From Pricia antarctica (lineage in GTDB: Bacteria; Bacteroidota; Bacteroidia; Flavobacteriales; Flavobacteriaceae), in assembly GCA_011050085.1 (NCBI GenBank), contig DRGL01000059.1:34474-98473 (forward strand): 64,000 nucleotides of DNA. The letters are read 5' to 3'. Shown piece by piece: positions 45,527 through 54,323 of this stretch; within the stretch, counting starts at the first letter, position 1; each line of letters begins with the position of its first letter. Both the position numbers and the translations under genes were made by a program. A model generated the notes under the pieces. That model saw only the letters and a list, made by a program, of their open reading frames with translations, was not told the DNA's origin and did not search any database.

Positions 45527-46432
45527 ATGGAGGAAAAATTTTCTATACAGGACTCAATCGGTAAACTTTGGACCAAATTAGATGGATGGTTAGATGCCAT
45601 TATATTAAAACTTCCCAACATTTTGTTGGCCATCTTGATTATGGTGCTTTTCTATTTTGTTGCGCGTGGCGTAAGAAATTTACTTAAAAAGTATCTGTTG
45701 AAACACATTGGTCAAGTTTCTATTCAAGATATTATCGCCAAGACCGTATATGTTGCCGTACTTTTAATTGGGTTTTTCGTCGCATTAGGTGTAATGGATC
45801 TTGACAAGGTTCTGACCAGTATATTGGCAGGTGCCGGTGTTCTCGGTCTTGCCATAGGTTTGGCCCTTCAAGGAACCCTGAGCAATACAGTTGGTGGTTT
45901 TATGCTATCTTTTATGCCCAGTATTCGTATCAACGATTTTATTAAAAATGGTGATGCCTCAGGTGTTGTTCAAGAAATTACCCTTCGCAACATTGTTATA
46001 AAAACGCCTCAGAACAATATCACGGTAATTCCGAACTCTTCTTTTGTAGATGGGGCATTTACCAATTATTCCTTAGAAAGTAGGGGCCGTATATTTGTGA
46101 AATGTGGCGTAGGCTATGAAAGTAATCTGCAGGAAGTTGAAGATTTAACCGTTAAGATTATCACCGAGAACTTTGAACAAAAAAATAGTGAGGAAGTTGA
46201 GTTTTTCTATACGGAATTCGGCGACAGTTCCATCAACTTTACGGTTCGTTTCTGGGTAGACATGACCAGTTTTAAACAAGAACATGCTGCTCGACACAAG
46301 GCGGTTAAATTGATAAAATCAGCCTTTGACAGTAAGGATATCAACATACCGTTCCCTATACGCACTTTAGATTTTGGTAAGAATAATTTAACCGTACACA
46401 CTGAAAAACAAATCGGGAAAGAGTCAAAATAA
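45527..46432 (+). CDS. MscS-family mechanosensitive ion channel
   Basis: A 301-residue small-conductance mechanosensitive channel. Three transmembrane helices (about 27-50, 72-92, 98-128) end in the pore helix GVLGLAIGLALQGTLSNTVGG with the Gly/Ala pattern typical of MscS TM3. The cytoplasmic beta domain carries NNITVIPNSSFVDGAFTNYS, and the C-terminal alpha-beta domain ends in FPIRTLDF. It releases solutes on hypo-osmotic shock. Single gene, ending in a bidirectional terminator shared with the DUF4252 operon. Confidence 0.94.
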   Translation: MEEKFSIQDSIGKLWTKLDGWLDAIILKLPNILLAILIMVLFYFVARGVRNLLKKYLLKHIGQVSIQDIIAKTVYVAVLLIGFFVALGVMDLDKVLTSILAGAGVLGLAIGLALQGTLSNTVGGFMLSFMPSIRINDFIKNGDASGVVQEITLRNIVIKTPQNNITVIPNSSFVDGAFTNYSLESRGRIFVKCGVGYESNLQEVEDLTVKIITENFEQKNSEEVEFFYTEFGDSSINFTVRFWVDMTSFKQEHAARHKAVKLIKSAFDSKDINIPFPIRTLDFGKNNLTVHTEKQIGKESK

Positions 46433-46450
46433 TCTATATTTTAAGGAAAC

Positions 46451-46497
46451 AAAAAGGAGTAGTCAGCACACAATGTGATACCGACTACTCCTTTTTT
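46451..46497. terminator. Bidirectional terminator between mscS-like gene and DUF4252 operon
   Basis: A 14-bp perfect stem AAAAAGGAGTAGTC/GACTACTCCTTTTT with an 18-base loop, flanked by A on one side and T on the other. It can stop transcripts from both convergent units. Confidence 0.92.
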
Positions 46498-46510
46498 ATT
46501 ATCAAAAATC

Positions 46511-47050
46511 CTATCCTTTAATTAAATCCGCTAATTTTTCAAGTCCTTCGCCTTTATAGTCCGTCTTTTGTAAAGCCTGCATAAACTGGGCCATGTTAGC
46601 GGGATTCATATTATCTCCCAATACACGTACCAACAAAAAACCTTTATCCGCATTATCTCCGTAGATAATCATCTCATCAATGGCATCATCTTCGCCTACA
46701 TACCGAATGGATGCCTTACCAAAACTGGTATTCACCTTCATTAGCTCATTGAAATTTTTATTTTTCAAAATAGACTTCACTTTGGCTTTTTCCGATTCGA
46801 AGGCCGCACTATTTGCATCTGTTTTTTTAAATGCCAGAACGTTGAGTTTTCGTAATGACGCTAATGCCTCTCTCTGCGTGGCCGTCAAAGCGGCTTCCTC
46901 CATATTCAATAGACTTGCTGGCAAATCGATAGATAGAAAGTTGGGGTTTTCTGAATTTTCAACGTAGTATTCCTGTAAGCTTTGATTCGAACTACAGGCG
47001 ATAAGGCTTAGCGCCAAAAAAGTGCAGATACTTAATTGTATATTTCTCAT
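46511..47050 (-). CDS. DUF4252-family lipoprotein (third copy)
   Basis: A 179-residue lipoprotein: the signal ends in LALSLIAC (Cys19). The DUF4252 core is recognisable by alignment with its two neighbours: a helical KSILKNKNFNELMKV segment, then KASIRYVGEDDAIDEMIIYG. It is the most divergent of the three tandem copies and the only lipoprotein. The function is unknown. Last gene of the ECF sigma operon, with a bidirectional terminator after it. Confidence 0.82.
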   Translation of the reverse strand: MRNIQLSICTFLALSLIACSSNQSLQEYYVENSENPNFLSIDLPASLLNMEEAALTATQREALASLRKLNVLAFKKTDANSAAFESEKAKVKSILKNKNFNELMKVNTSFGKASIRYVGEDDAIDEMIIYGDNADKGFLLVRVLGDNMNPANMAQFMQALQKTDYKGEGLEKLADLIKG

Positions 47051-47126
47051 AGTACAAGGTAAAATCTATTATACTTAAAGGGCCAGAAATTAAAACTGAC
47101 CGAATACTATATTTCAGTCTTGACAT

Positions 47127-47672
47127 TTACTTTCTGCCTGCTTGGTTCAATTCTTTAGGTAGTCCCATTTTATTGGTAAGTGCTCCGATTTTATTTAAAT
47201 CGATATCTCCGGTCATTGAAACCAATACACTTTCGAACTTGCGATTCTCGATACCAAGTTTAGAATTATTGATATCGGAAACGAACAGCAGCAGTTCGCT
47301 AACATGATCTTCATCGCTTCCTTCCTTTATGTAGAATTTTACAGTAGCATCCTTATCCTTAACCCGCATAAGTTCTTCTAGGGTCGATGACTTTAAATAC
47401 TTCTTAACGGTTGCGGCCATATCCTGTGAAATATCGGCATCCTCAGTGATGAAAACCTTAATGCCATCTAGGCTTTGTGCAATGTCAGCAAAATCTTGCG
47501 ATTCTTGATCCGAATCATCGAAAGCCGCGATATTTCCGGCCAATCGAATCATACTTTGGTTTACGGTTACCGATCCTACGTTATCCATTGAATCGTACTT
47601 GTCGAAAACGGATTGTGAGAAAGCTACAAGTGGTAAAAGGGCTAAAGCGAAAATTAGATTTAGTTTTTTCAT
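47127..47672 (-). CDS. DUF4252-family exported protein (second copy)
   Basis: A 181-residue protein with a signal peptide (MKKLNLIFALALLPLVAFS-Q) and a DUF4252 core: SVFDKYDSMDNVGSVTVNQS, LKSSTLEELMRVKDKDATVK, FYIKEGSDEDHVSELLLFVS, VLVSMTGDIDLNKI. It is closely similar in layout and wording to the upstream copy, so a tandem duplication is likely. The family is nearly confined to Bacteroidota. A periplasmic or surface role under control of the linked sigma factor is inferred. Confidence 0.87.
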   Translation of the reverse strand: MKKLNLIFALALLPLVAFSQSVFDKYDSMDNVGSVTVNQSMIRLAGNIAAFDDSDQESQDFADIAQSLDGIKVFITEDADISQDMAATVKKYLKSSTLEELMRVKDKDATVKFYIKEGSDEDHVSELLLFVSDINNSKLGIENRKFESVLVSMTGDIDLNKIGALTNKMGLPKELNQAGRK

Positions 47673-47771
47673 GACTGTTTGTTTTTAGACCTGACCTCAA
47701 AATTTTGAGGTATTCAGGCTATGATTATTGATTTTAAATTGATGAATACTATTTTTAATTACTGTTGCCGA

Positions 47772-48323
47772 CTACTTGCCACCTGCCTTCTTAAGCTGCT
47801 TTCCACCGGGCAAATCCATTTTATCGGTCAGTTTTGCAATTTCCTGTAAATTGATATCACCAGTGAGCGATAAAAGCACGGTCTCTATTTTTCGTCCATC
47901 GATATCAATATTGGCCGCCTCTTGAATACCGGTGACCAACATCAACAATTCTTTTACGTGGTCGGCGTCCTTACCCTCCTTGACGTAGAATTTTACGTTA
48001 GACCCACCATCTTTGACACGCATCAATTCTTCATACGAAGAACTTTTTAGTCGTGTGGACACCCAACCATCGATATCTTTGGAAATTTTGGCATTTTCAG
48101 TTGTAATGACCTTGAAACTGGTTATGGAATTCACAAGCTTAAAAAAATCATCCGCTTCGGGATCATCACTGCTGATACTCATTTTTCCAAGCATTTGAAA
48201 CATCTTGGGTTGCATGGCTACGAAAGTAACCTGGTCACTATCTTCATATTTGTCGAAGATGTCTTGGCTAAAGCTAACAAGAGGTAAAAGTGCCAGTGCG
48301 ATTAGTATAATTTGCTTTTTCAT
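47772..48323 (-). CDS. DUF4252-family exported protein (first copy)
   Basis: A 183-residue protein with a signal peptide (MKKQIILIALALLPLVSFS-Q) and a DUF4252 core: DIFDKYEDSDQVTFVAMQPK, LKSSSYEELMRVKDGGSNVK, FYVKEGKDADHVKELLMLVT, VLLSLTGDINLQEIAKLTDK. It ends in GKQLKKAGGK, a basic tail close to that of the second copy. It lies 52 bases after the anti-sigma-like gene. Confidence 0.87.
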   Translation of the reverse strand: MKKQIILIALALLPLVSFSQDIFDKYEDSDQVTFVAMQPKMFQMLGKMSISSDDPEADDFFKLVNSITSFKVITTENAKISKDIDGWVSTRLKSSSYEELMRVKDGGSNVKFYVKEGKDADHVKELLMLVTGIQEAANIDIDGRKIETVLLSLTGDINLQEIAKLTDKMDLPGGKQLKKAGGK

Positions 48324-48375
48324 AATTTTAATTTATTTGTGTAATTGAAGGAATATTTAATTTGTAATTCACTTG

Positions 48376-48831
48376 TTAAGGGGTTTTATGTTCGTTATCC
48401 AGAAAACGGTTCGTATTCTTCTCAAATTCTTCTAGGTATACAATTTTTTCCGCCCCTTTATTAAAATTGATGGATAACAAGGACAAAGCTTCTTGGGCAG
48501 CGGCAATTTCGGCAGCTGTGTATTCATCTTCCAACGAATTTGAAGTACTAGTTGTGTTGAAATAGACACCCACTAACAACAACACAATCGCTGCTGCGGA
48601 AACCCAAGTGTACCATAGCTTTCTAGATGTTCGGGACTCAGATTTAAAAACCTGCCTAGTAAACTGCTCTTCCTTTTCTTTGGAAAAATAACGGAACATC
48701 GGAGCGTACTGCTCTAAGTGTGGCGCAACTTTTTCCTGGGAAAAATACTCCCGCAGTATCGCTTCTTCGGATGCCGTCGTAGTGGCATCAAAATACTTTT
48801 TCAGTAGTTGATCTATTTTATCCGATTCCAT
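48376..48831 (-). CDS. Single-span membrane protein, probable anti-sigma factor
   Basis: A 151-residue protein with a cytoplasmic N-terminal helical part (about 1-70: DKIDQLLKKYFDATTTASEE), one membrane span (about 73-92: WYTWVSAAAIVLLLVGVYF) and a short acidic outer domain. Its start overlaps the ECF sigma gene by 14 bases, the classic position and topology of a membrane anti-sigma factor, although no zinc (ZAS) motif is present. The role is therefore inferred from context. Confidence 0.7.
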   Translation of the reverse strand: MESDKIDQLLKKYFDATTTASEEAILREYFSQEKVAPHLEQYAPMFRYFSKEKEEQFTRQVFKSESRTSRKLWYTWVSAAAIVLLLVGVYFNTTSTSNSLEDEYTAAEIAAAQEALSLLSINFNKGAEKIVYLEEFEKNTNRFLDNEHKTP

Positions 48832-49327
48832 AATTATGTTTTTTTATCAATTGTTTCCTAACGGTTTTCCGCGCTCGGGATAATGCCACGCGTACTGCGG
48901 TAGGTTTCATATCGAGCATTTCCGAAATTTCGTCATAGTCGTATTGTTCTACATCCCTTAGTTGCAATACCATCTTTTGCTGCTCGGGCAAGGCTTCCAT
49001 TATTTTTTGCACCCAGGACACGCTATCTGTTGCTTCAAGCTTTTTATCCAACGAACTTTCATTGTCCGTATAATTACTGTGCACCAGTTTCAGGTTTCCA
49101 GCTTGCTTGGACTTCAAACGATCTAGGCAAAAATTCTTGGTCATTGTCATGGCGAAGGCTTCAACATTAGTATACCCTTCCATATTCTTTTTTTTGGACC
49201 ACAATTTCAAAAGTATTTCCTGAGTAGCGTCCTCAGCTTCTTCCCTCGAGACAAGTAATCGTTTGGCTAGACGAAACAACTTGTCTTTGAAGGGCATTAC
49301 GATATTTAAAAATTCCGTTTGTTGCAT
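48818..49327 (-). CDS. ECF-type RNA polymerase sigma factor
   Basis: A 169-residue sigma-70-family factor with only region 2 (about 10-80: LFRLAKRLLVSREEAEDATQ, ILLKLWSKK) and region 4 (about 108-160: LPEQQKMVLQLRDVEQYDYD, EISEMLDMKPTAVRVALSRA). It would direct transcription of an envelope-related regulon. It heads the operon with the anti-sigma-like protein and three DUF4252 genes, so those are likely part of its own regulon. Direct repeats GATTGAT near 49338-49358 lie in the leader. Confidence 0.92.
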   Translation of the reverse strand: MQQTEFLNIVMPFKDKLFRLAKRLLVSREEAEDATQEILLKLWSKKKNMEGYTNVEAFAMTMTKNFCLDRLKSKQAGNLKLVHSNYTDNESSLDKKLEATDSVSWVQKIMEALPEQQKMVLQLRDVEQYDYDEISEMLDMKPTAVRVALSRARKTVRKQLIKKHNYGIG

Positions 49328-49582
49328 TTTGAGGCGCGACTGACTGATTGATTTTTGATTGATGTAAGCGTTCTATATAAGGAAGACGAAGTACTATGAT
49401 TTTTGTTACAATAAATCTTTATTTTAAGTCAAAGTAAGTATTTTATGCAACCCTATACTAAGTAGGTGCGTATATTATCTTAAATTCGAAGCATTGCATC
49501 CCCCAATCATTAACTACGTTTTTTTGGAACGGTAATTGATTTTGGGATACAGTATTACATAATCCATCAATACAATTCCGCT

Positions 49583-51124
49583 ATGAAAAAGTATCCAAAG
49601 TTTATTTTACTCTTCCTTGCCATGGGGCTGTTTTTAACGAACTGTTCCAATGATGACAATATTGTTCCAGAGATTGAGCCTGAAACTGAAGAACCGGTAG
49701 CGGAAGACTCGATAACCGCTGCAGACTATCCTGTTCAGAATTTTATGTGGCAAGCGATGAACCTATTTTATTTCTGGCAGTCAGATGTTCCGAATTTAGC
49801 CGATGATAAGTTTTCTGATACTGAAGACCCATCATATATTTCATTTTTAGCCTCGGAAGATAATCCAGCAAATTTTTTCTATAACGACCTGACTTATCAG
49901 CATGCACAGTCAGTAGGAGACGAAGCCGCCATAGATAGATTTAGCGTTGCTAACGAGAACTATAAAGACTTGGTAAATTCACTTCAAGGTATTTCGCAAA
50001 GTAATGGACTTGAGTTCAATCTGTATCTTAACAGTGACGACGTTGGGGTCTATGGTGTCGTTACCTACGTTATGTTAGATTCGGATGCTTCCACAAAAGA
50101 TATCGCTAGAGGAGATGTTTTTGTAGGGGTGGATGGTCAAACTCTAAATGTCAATAATTATATCGATTTATTGTTTGGCGCTTCAACTAGTTATACCTTA
50201 AATATGGCAGATATTGTTGGAGAAGTGATTACGGATAATGGCAAAGAAGTTTCTTTGGATAAAATCGAGAATTTTTCCGAAAACCCCATTCTAGTAAACA
50301 AGGTTATCGAACAGGGTGGAAAAAAAATTGGGTATTTGATGTACAACGGTTTTTTGGCAGCTTACGATGATGAACTAAATGATGTATTTGGAGACTTTTC
50401 CGCGCAAGGTATTGACGAACTTATTATGGATTTTAGATATAATCCTGGAGGAAGGGTGTCTTCAGCTGTTCAGATTGCAAGTTCAGTATATAAAACGGAT
50501 ACCACGGCAATTTTTCTTCAACCACGTTTAAACAAAAACCTGCAAGACACCTTCTTCGGAGAACCTGATAAGTTTACCGATGTCACAATTGACACACAAA
50601 CCCCTCTAAATGAACTTGGACTTACCCGTGTTTATGTTTTAACCAGTAGACGTACGGCTTCGGCCAGTGAGTTAGTGATTAATGGCCTTGAGCCTTTTAT
50701 CGATGTCATTCAAGTCGGTACCACAACCACCGGAAAAAGCGAATTTTCGAATACCTTAGTCGATGATCCGGAAAGAGCCTTTCTATATGATCCAGCTAGA
50801 GAACAATTCATTAATCCTGATAATCAATGGGCTCTACAACCCTTATTGGGAAAAAATGCGAACGCAGATGGGTTTTCTGAATATGAGAATGGACTTGTCC
50901 CAGATTTTGAAATATATGAAGATATTGAGGATTTAGGGGTTTTGGGGGATGAAAACGAACGCTTATTAGCGGTTGCACTTTCTATTATTTCTGGAAACAC
51001 TGCTAAAATTAGTTTCAAATCGGTTATGCCTACATCATATATGACGAATTCAAAAATGTTCAAACCGGCCAAAGACAATATGTTTATGGACGGACTTCTT
51101 AAAGCTAAGAATCTGATAGATTAG
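49583..51124 (+). CDS. S41-family peptidase, lipoprotein (copy 1)
   Basis: A 513-residue lipoprotein: the signal ends LFLTNC (Cys21), followed by an acidic linker. After a helical VQNFMWQAMNLFYFWQSDV domain there is a PDZ-like region (about 155-235, VGVDGQTLNVNNYI), then the S41 tail-specific protease domain. That domain has MDFRYNPGGRVSSAVQIAS, the nucleophile region RTASASELVINGL (360-369) and the catalytic Lys in TTTGKSEFS (385). It faces the periplasm or cell surface and probably cleaves C-terminal ends of proteins. It is a paralogue of the gene 436 bases downstream. Confidence 0.9.
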   Translation: MKKYPKFILLFLAMGLFLTNCSNDDNIVPEIEPETEEPVAEDSITAADYPVQNFMWQAMNLFYFWQSDVPNLADDKFSDTEDPSYISFLASEDNPANFFYNDLTYQHAQSVGDEAAIDRFSVANENYKDLVNSLQGISQSNGLEFNLYLNSDDVGVYGVVTYVMLDSDASTKDIARGDVFVGVDGQTLNVNNYIDLLFGASTSYTLNMADIVGEVITDNGKEVSLDKIENFSENPILVNKVIEQGGKKIGYLMYNGFLAAYDDELNDVFGDFSAQGIDELIMDFRYNPGGRVSSAVQIASSVYKTDTTAIFLQPRLNKNLQDTFFGEPDKFTDVTIDTQTPLNELGLTRVYVLTSRRTASASELVINGLEPFIDVIQVGTTTTGKSEFSNTLVDDPERAFLYDPAREQFINPDNQWALQPLLGKNANADGFSEYENGLVPDFEIYEDIEDLGVLGDENERLLAVALSIISGNTAKISFKSVMPTSYMTNSKMFKPAKDNMFMDGLLKAKNLID

Positions 51125-51142
51125 AAATACTAGATTTAGAAT

Positions 51143-51182
51143 AAAAAAAGACCGCCACCTTGAAAATGGTGCGGTCTTTTTT
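51143..51182 (+). terminator. Terminator between the two S41 genes
   Basis: AAAAGACCGC-C-ACC pairs with GGTGCGGTCTTTT (one bulged C), 8-base loop, T tract. It shows that the two protease genes are not one simple operon. Confidence 0.88.
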
Positions 51183-51560
51183 ATCACAAACGGTTTAGTT
51201 CCCCAACTCAGTTTTTCAAGAATTTAAATCAAAAAAAATAATTCTAAAAAAAGAAAGCTGTTTATTTCAAAACTATATCTACAATTAACATTACTTAGAA
51301 TTTTAGCGATGCCAAATGGGTATACTAATGCCAAAAATGGTTTTAGTTGCTCAAAAATCGCCTAGCAAATTTTATCATAAAATCCTTATGTTTCACAGGG
51401 GTGTGCTTTCAAAGTACTTCGCAATTAGGGTACATTTTTCTTTTAAAACGGTTCGCCCTAAGTTTTAGCATTCTACCTAAAATAAGATAGCAAAATTTAC
51501 GTTTACCGATTAGATAGAACGTCCGTTCATCCCATAAATATCAACCTTCATCACAATACC
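51183..51560. other. Gap between the S41 genes
   Basis: About 380 AT-rich bases after the terminator, with no gene, repeat or RNA recognised. It presumably carries the promoter of the second protease gene. Confidence 0.55.
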
Positions 51561-53048
51561 ATGCTTAAATATTTCGAAAAGGCACTACTACTATCCCTAT
51601 TTATATGTACTTCCTGTGTAACGGAAGATGATATTTATTTGCCTGATACAGTAAATCCCAACCCGGAAGCAGGCGTACAAGTGCAAGATTTTATGTGGAA
51701 GGCCATGAACTTCTGGTATTTTTGGCAGACCGATGTAGAAAATCTTGCGGACGATACATTTCCTAGAACATCGGAAGGTGCAGATATGTACACTGAATTT
51801 TTAGCCTCCGAAAACAGTCCTGGGGAATTTTTTGATAACAAATTGCTATTTAGTGAAGACCGCTTCAGTTTCTATAACGACGACTATGTAGAACTCACCC
51901 AATCACTTGCAGGCATTTCAAAAAGTAATGGTATGGAATTTGGCCTTGTACGCATTCCAAATAGTGATCAAATTGTAGGCTATGTTCGCTATATTATACC
52001 TAACTCAGATGCAGAATCGAAACCGATAGACAGAGGTGATCTTTTTACCGGTGTGAATGGTAGTAGCTTAAACGATTCGAATTACATAAACCTGCTTTTC
52101 GGAAGTAACGATACGTATACACTGAATATGGCCACCTTGGTAGATGGAAAACCTGAGCCAAATGGAGAGGAAATTACACTAACTAAACAAGACAATTTAC
52201 AGGAAAATCCTATTTACCTAGACGACATTATCGAAAAAGGTGGGAAAAAAATTGGCTATCTCATCTACAACGGCTTCACAAACGAATTTGATGAACAATT
52301 AAATGAGGTTTTTGGAAGATTCAAAACTAAAAACGTGACCGATTTAGTACTCGATTTACGTTATAATCCGGGTGGGTCAGTAAATACTGCACGGCTGCTT
52401 TCAAGTATGATATATGGAACCAACCCTGACGATGTGTTCTTAAAAGCAAGATACAATGATAAATACCAAAAGATATTAGAGAACAATAAAACGGATGTAC
52501 AAGATTATTTCGCCGATAAAACAGGCAATGGAAGTTCGATAAATTCTTTGAATCTTAAAAAGGTCTACGTACTGACGACCCAAAGCTCAGCCTCTGCGAG
52601 TGAATTGGTGATTAATGGATTGACTCCGTATATGGAGATTGTTCAAATCGGGGAAAAAACAAGGGGCAAAAATGAATTCTCAGTAACCATGGTCGATGAT
52701 CGAGAAAATAATTATCTCTATAGCCCGAAACGTGTAGATAAAATAAATTCCGATAACCGATGGGCGATTCAACCCCTATTAGGGCGCAATGAGAATGCGG
52801 ATGGCTTCTCCGACTATACCGCCGGTTTAATCCCAGATATCGAATTAAAGGAAAGTCTTTCCAATCTTGGAGCCTTAGGTGATCTAAACGAACCTTTGTT
52901 GGCCAAGGCCATTCAAGAAATTACAGGCGCCACTACGGCTAAGGTAGATTTCTCGGTAGCTATTCCCATGGAAAACATTACCAGTTCAAAACTACATACA
53001 CCACTTGGTGATACTATGTATGTTACGGATCTACCTATGGTTCAATAA
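51561..53048 (+). CDS. S41-family peptidase, lipoprotein (copy 2)
   Basis: A 495-residue lipoprotein paralogue of the preceding protease: the signal ends LFICTSC (about Cys19). The same order of domains follows: VQDFMWKAMNFWYFWQTDV, a PDZ-like region with GVNGSSLNDSNYINLLFGS, LDLRYNPGGSVNTARLLSS, QSSASASELVINGL and KTRGKNEFS with the catalytic Lys. All catalytic elements are kept, so both copies look active. A gene duplication with separate regulation is likely. Convergent with btuG. Confidence 0.9.
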   Translation: MLKYFEKALLLSLFICTSCVTEDDIYLPDTVNPNPEAGVQVQDFMWKAMNFWYFWQTDVENLADDTFPRTSEGADMYTEFLASENSPGEFFDNKLLFSEDRFSFYNDDYVELTQSLAGISKSNGMEFGLVRIPNSDQIVGYVRYIIPNSDAESKPIDRGDLFTGVNGSSLNDSNYINLLFGSNDTYTLNMATLVDGKPEPNGEEITLTKQDNLQENPIYLDDIIEKGGKKIGYLIYNGFTNEFDEQLNEVFGRFKTKNVTDLVLDLRYNPGGSVNTARLLSSMIYGTNPDDVFLKARYNDKYQKILENNKTDVQDYFADKTGNGSSINSLNLKKVYVLTTQSSASASELVINGLTPYMEIVQIGEKTRGKNEFSVTMVDDRENNYLYSPKRVDKINSDNRWAIQPLLGRNENADGFSDYTAGLIPDIELKESLSNLGALGDLNEPLLAKAIQEITGATTAKVDFSVAIPMENITSSKLHTPLGDTMYVTDLPMVQ

Positions 53049-53167
53049 TCAAATCATAAAAATTATTTCACTCCCGAATACGTTGTAAAAACGCTATCAA
53101 TGTTACCATTGAAGGGACAAACTATATTATAATTCCCAATCTTCCTGGTGGTTTAGATGAAACTAAA

Positions 53168-53198
53168 ATGGGCGGCTTTGCGAATACAAACCACCCAT
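53168..53198 (-). terminator. Terminator after btuG
   Basis: On the minus strand ATGGGTGG/CCGCCCAT form an 8-bp stem (one G-T pair) with a 15-base loop followed by TTTTAG. The T tract is short. Confidence 0.6.
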
Positions 53199-53219
53199 CG
53201 ATTTTACCTAGTCTCCTTA

Positions 53220-54320
53220 TTACTCTGAAGAGTCATTGAAATATATTGCACTGGGATTGATACCGACTTCCTTCGATGCAATCAGTGAATAATCCGATAA
53301 GTCATAGATATCCAAAACACCGTTACTTGAGAAATCCTTGGCATCGGCACCATACAGTTTACCGTCGTTAACGGTCAAATTGTAAAAACTGGTTCCGGTT
53401 ATAACAGCCTCTGTGGGAAGTGCAGTACTCGAAACATCCATTTTAAAAATACTTCCGGCCTTGGAGTAATACAAGGCATCTTCATCTAAAGATAAATATG
53501 CCGGGTGTTCTGTCGCTGCCATCGTAAAAGTCTCTACTACCATATTATTAGCCGTATCGATTTTATCCAACTGACCGGCAGTTTCATCTTGGGTATATGC
53601 TGGCTTGCCACCCGAAAGTACCCAAAGATATCCTTCATCGTCCATTTGTAAGGAATTTGGTGCATCGGCAACCTCAATTGAACTTACCACCGTATTTGAG
53701 GCGGCATCGATTATAGCTATGCTATTGTTGAAATTATATCCCCCTAATAAAGCCACATATATAGTATTATCTTTTACTAGAATACGCTCCGGACCCTCTT
53801 CTACCTCAATTTTATCTTCGACGGTATTGGTTTCTAAATTGATTATGGCAATAAAGTCGTCATCAGGATTGGTACCATCGCCCCAATTGGTAACATAGCC
53901 TTTACCGTTGGCAATAGCCATGTACCGCGGATTAAGCAGATCGGTTTGTTCAGGGCCACCAATGCTGGCAATGGATTCAAAAGTATACCGGTTTACAACC
54001 TCTATTTTTTGCGAGCCGTTCAAGACAATGTAAGCGACATCGCCATTAAAAGCCATACTTTGTGCAGTATCTCCCCAAGCATCAATCCCATTAACCGTTG
54101 TGAAAATACTGTTTTCAATCACCGTCAAATCATTCGATATAAAGGATACGGAAGCATTTCCAGCCCCAAAATTACCTTCGTTCAAAACTAATGTTCCATT
54201 TTCATAAGCTAACGGATCTGCCCCCATTTCCGGAAGGTTCGATTCACCATCATCAGTACTACATGATGTAATTAAACATGAAGCAACTAAAGTCATCAAT
54301 AGTAATTTTTCAATTTTCAT
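53220..54320 (-). CDS. btuG: BtuG-like beta-propeller surface lipoprotein (cobalamin capture)
   Basis: A 366-residue lipoprotein: the signal ends LVASCLITSC (Cys20), then acidic STDDGE, a typical surface-export context. The rest is a YncE-like propeller of repeated blades (SIAIIDAASNTVVSSIEV; FIAIINLETNTVEDKIEV; DKIDTANNMVVETFTM). It starts 3 bases after btuB under the cobalamin riboswitch. In Bacteroides, BtuG is a seven-bladed propeller that caps BtuB and binds B12 extremely tightly; position and fold make this its homologue. The binding itself is not shown by the sequence. Confidence 0.82.
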   Translation of the reverse strand: MKIEKLLLMTLVASCLITSCSTDDGESNLPEMGADPLAYENGTLVLNEGNFGAGNASVSFISNDLTVIENSIFTTVNGIDAWGDTAQSMAFNGDVAYIVLNGSQKIEVVNRYTFESIASIGGPEQTDLLNPRYMAIANGKGYVTNWGDGTNPDDDFIAIINLETNTVEDKIEVEEGPERILVKDNTIYVALLGGYNFNNSIAIIDAASNTVVSSIEVADAPNSLQMDDEGYLWVLSGGKPAYTQDETAGQLDKIDTANNMVVETFTMAATEHPAYLSLDEDALYYSKAGSIFKMDVSSTALPTEAVITGTSFYNLTVNDGKLYGADAKDFSSNGVLDIYDLSDYSLIASKEVGINPSAIYFNDSSE

Positions 54321-54323
54321 TCT

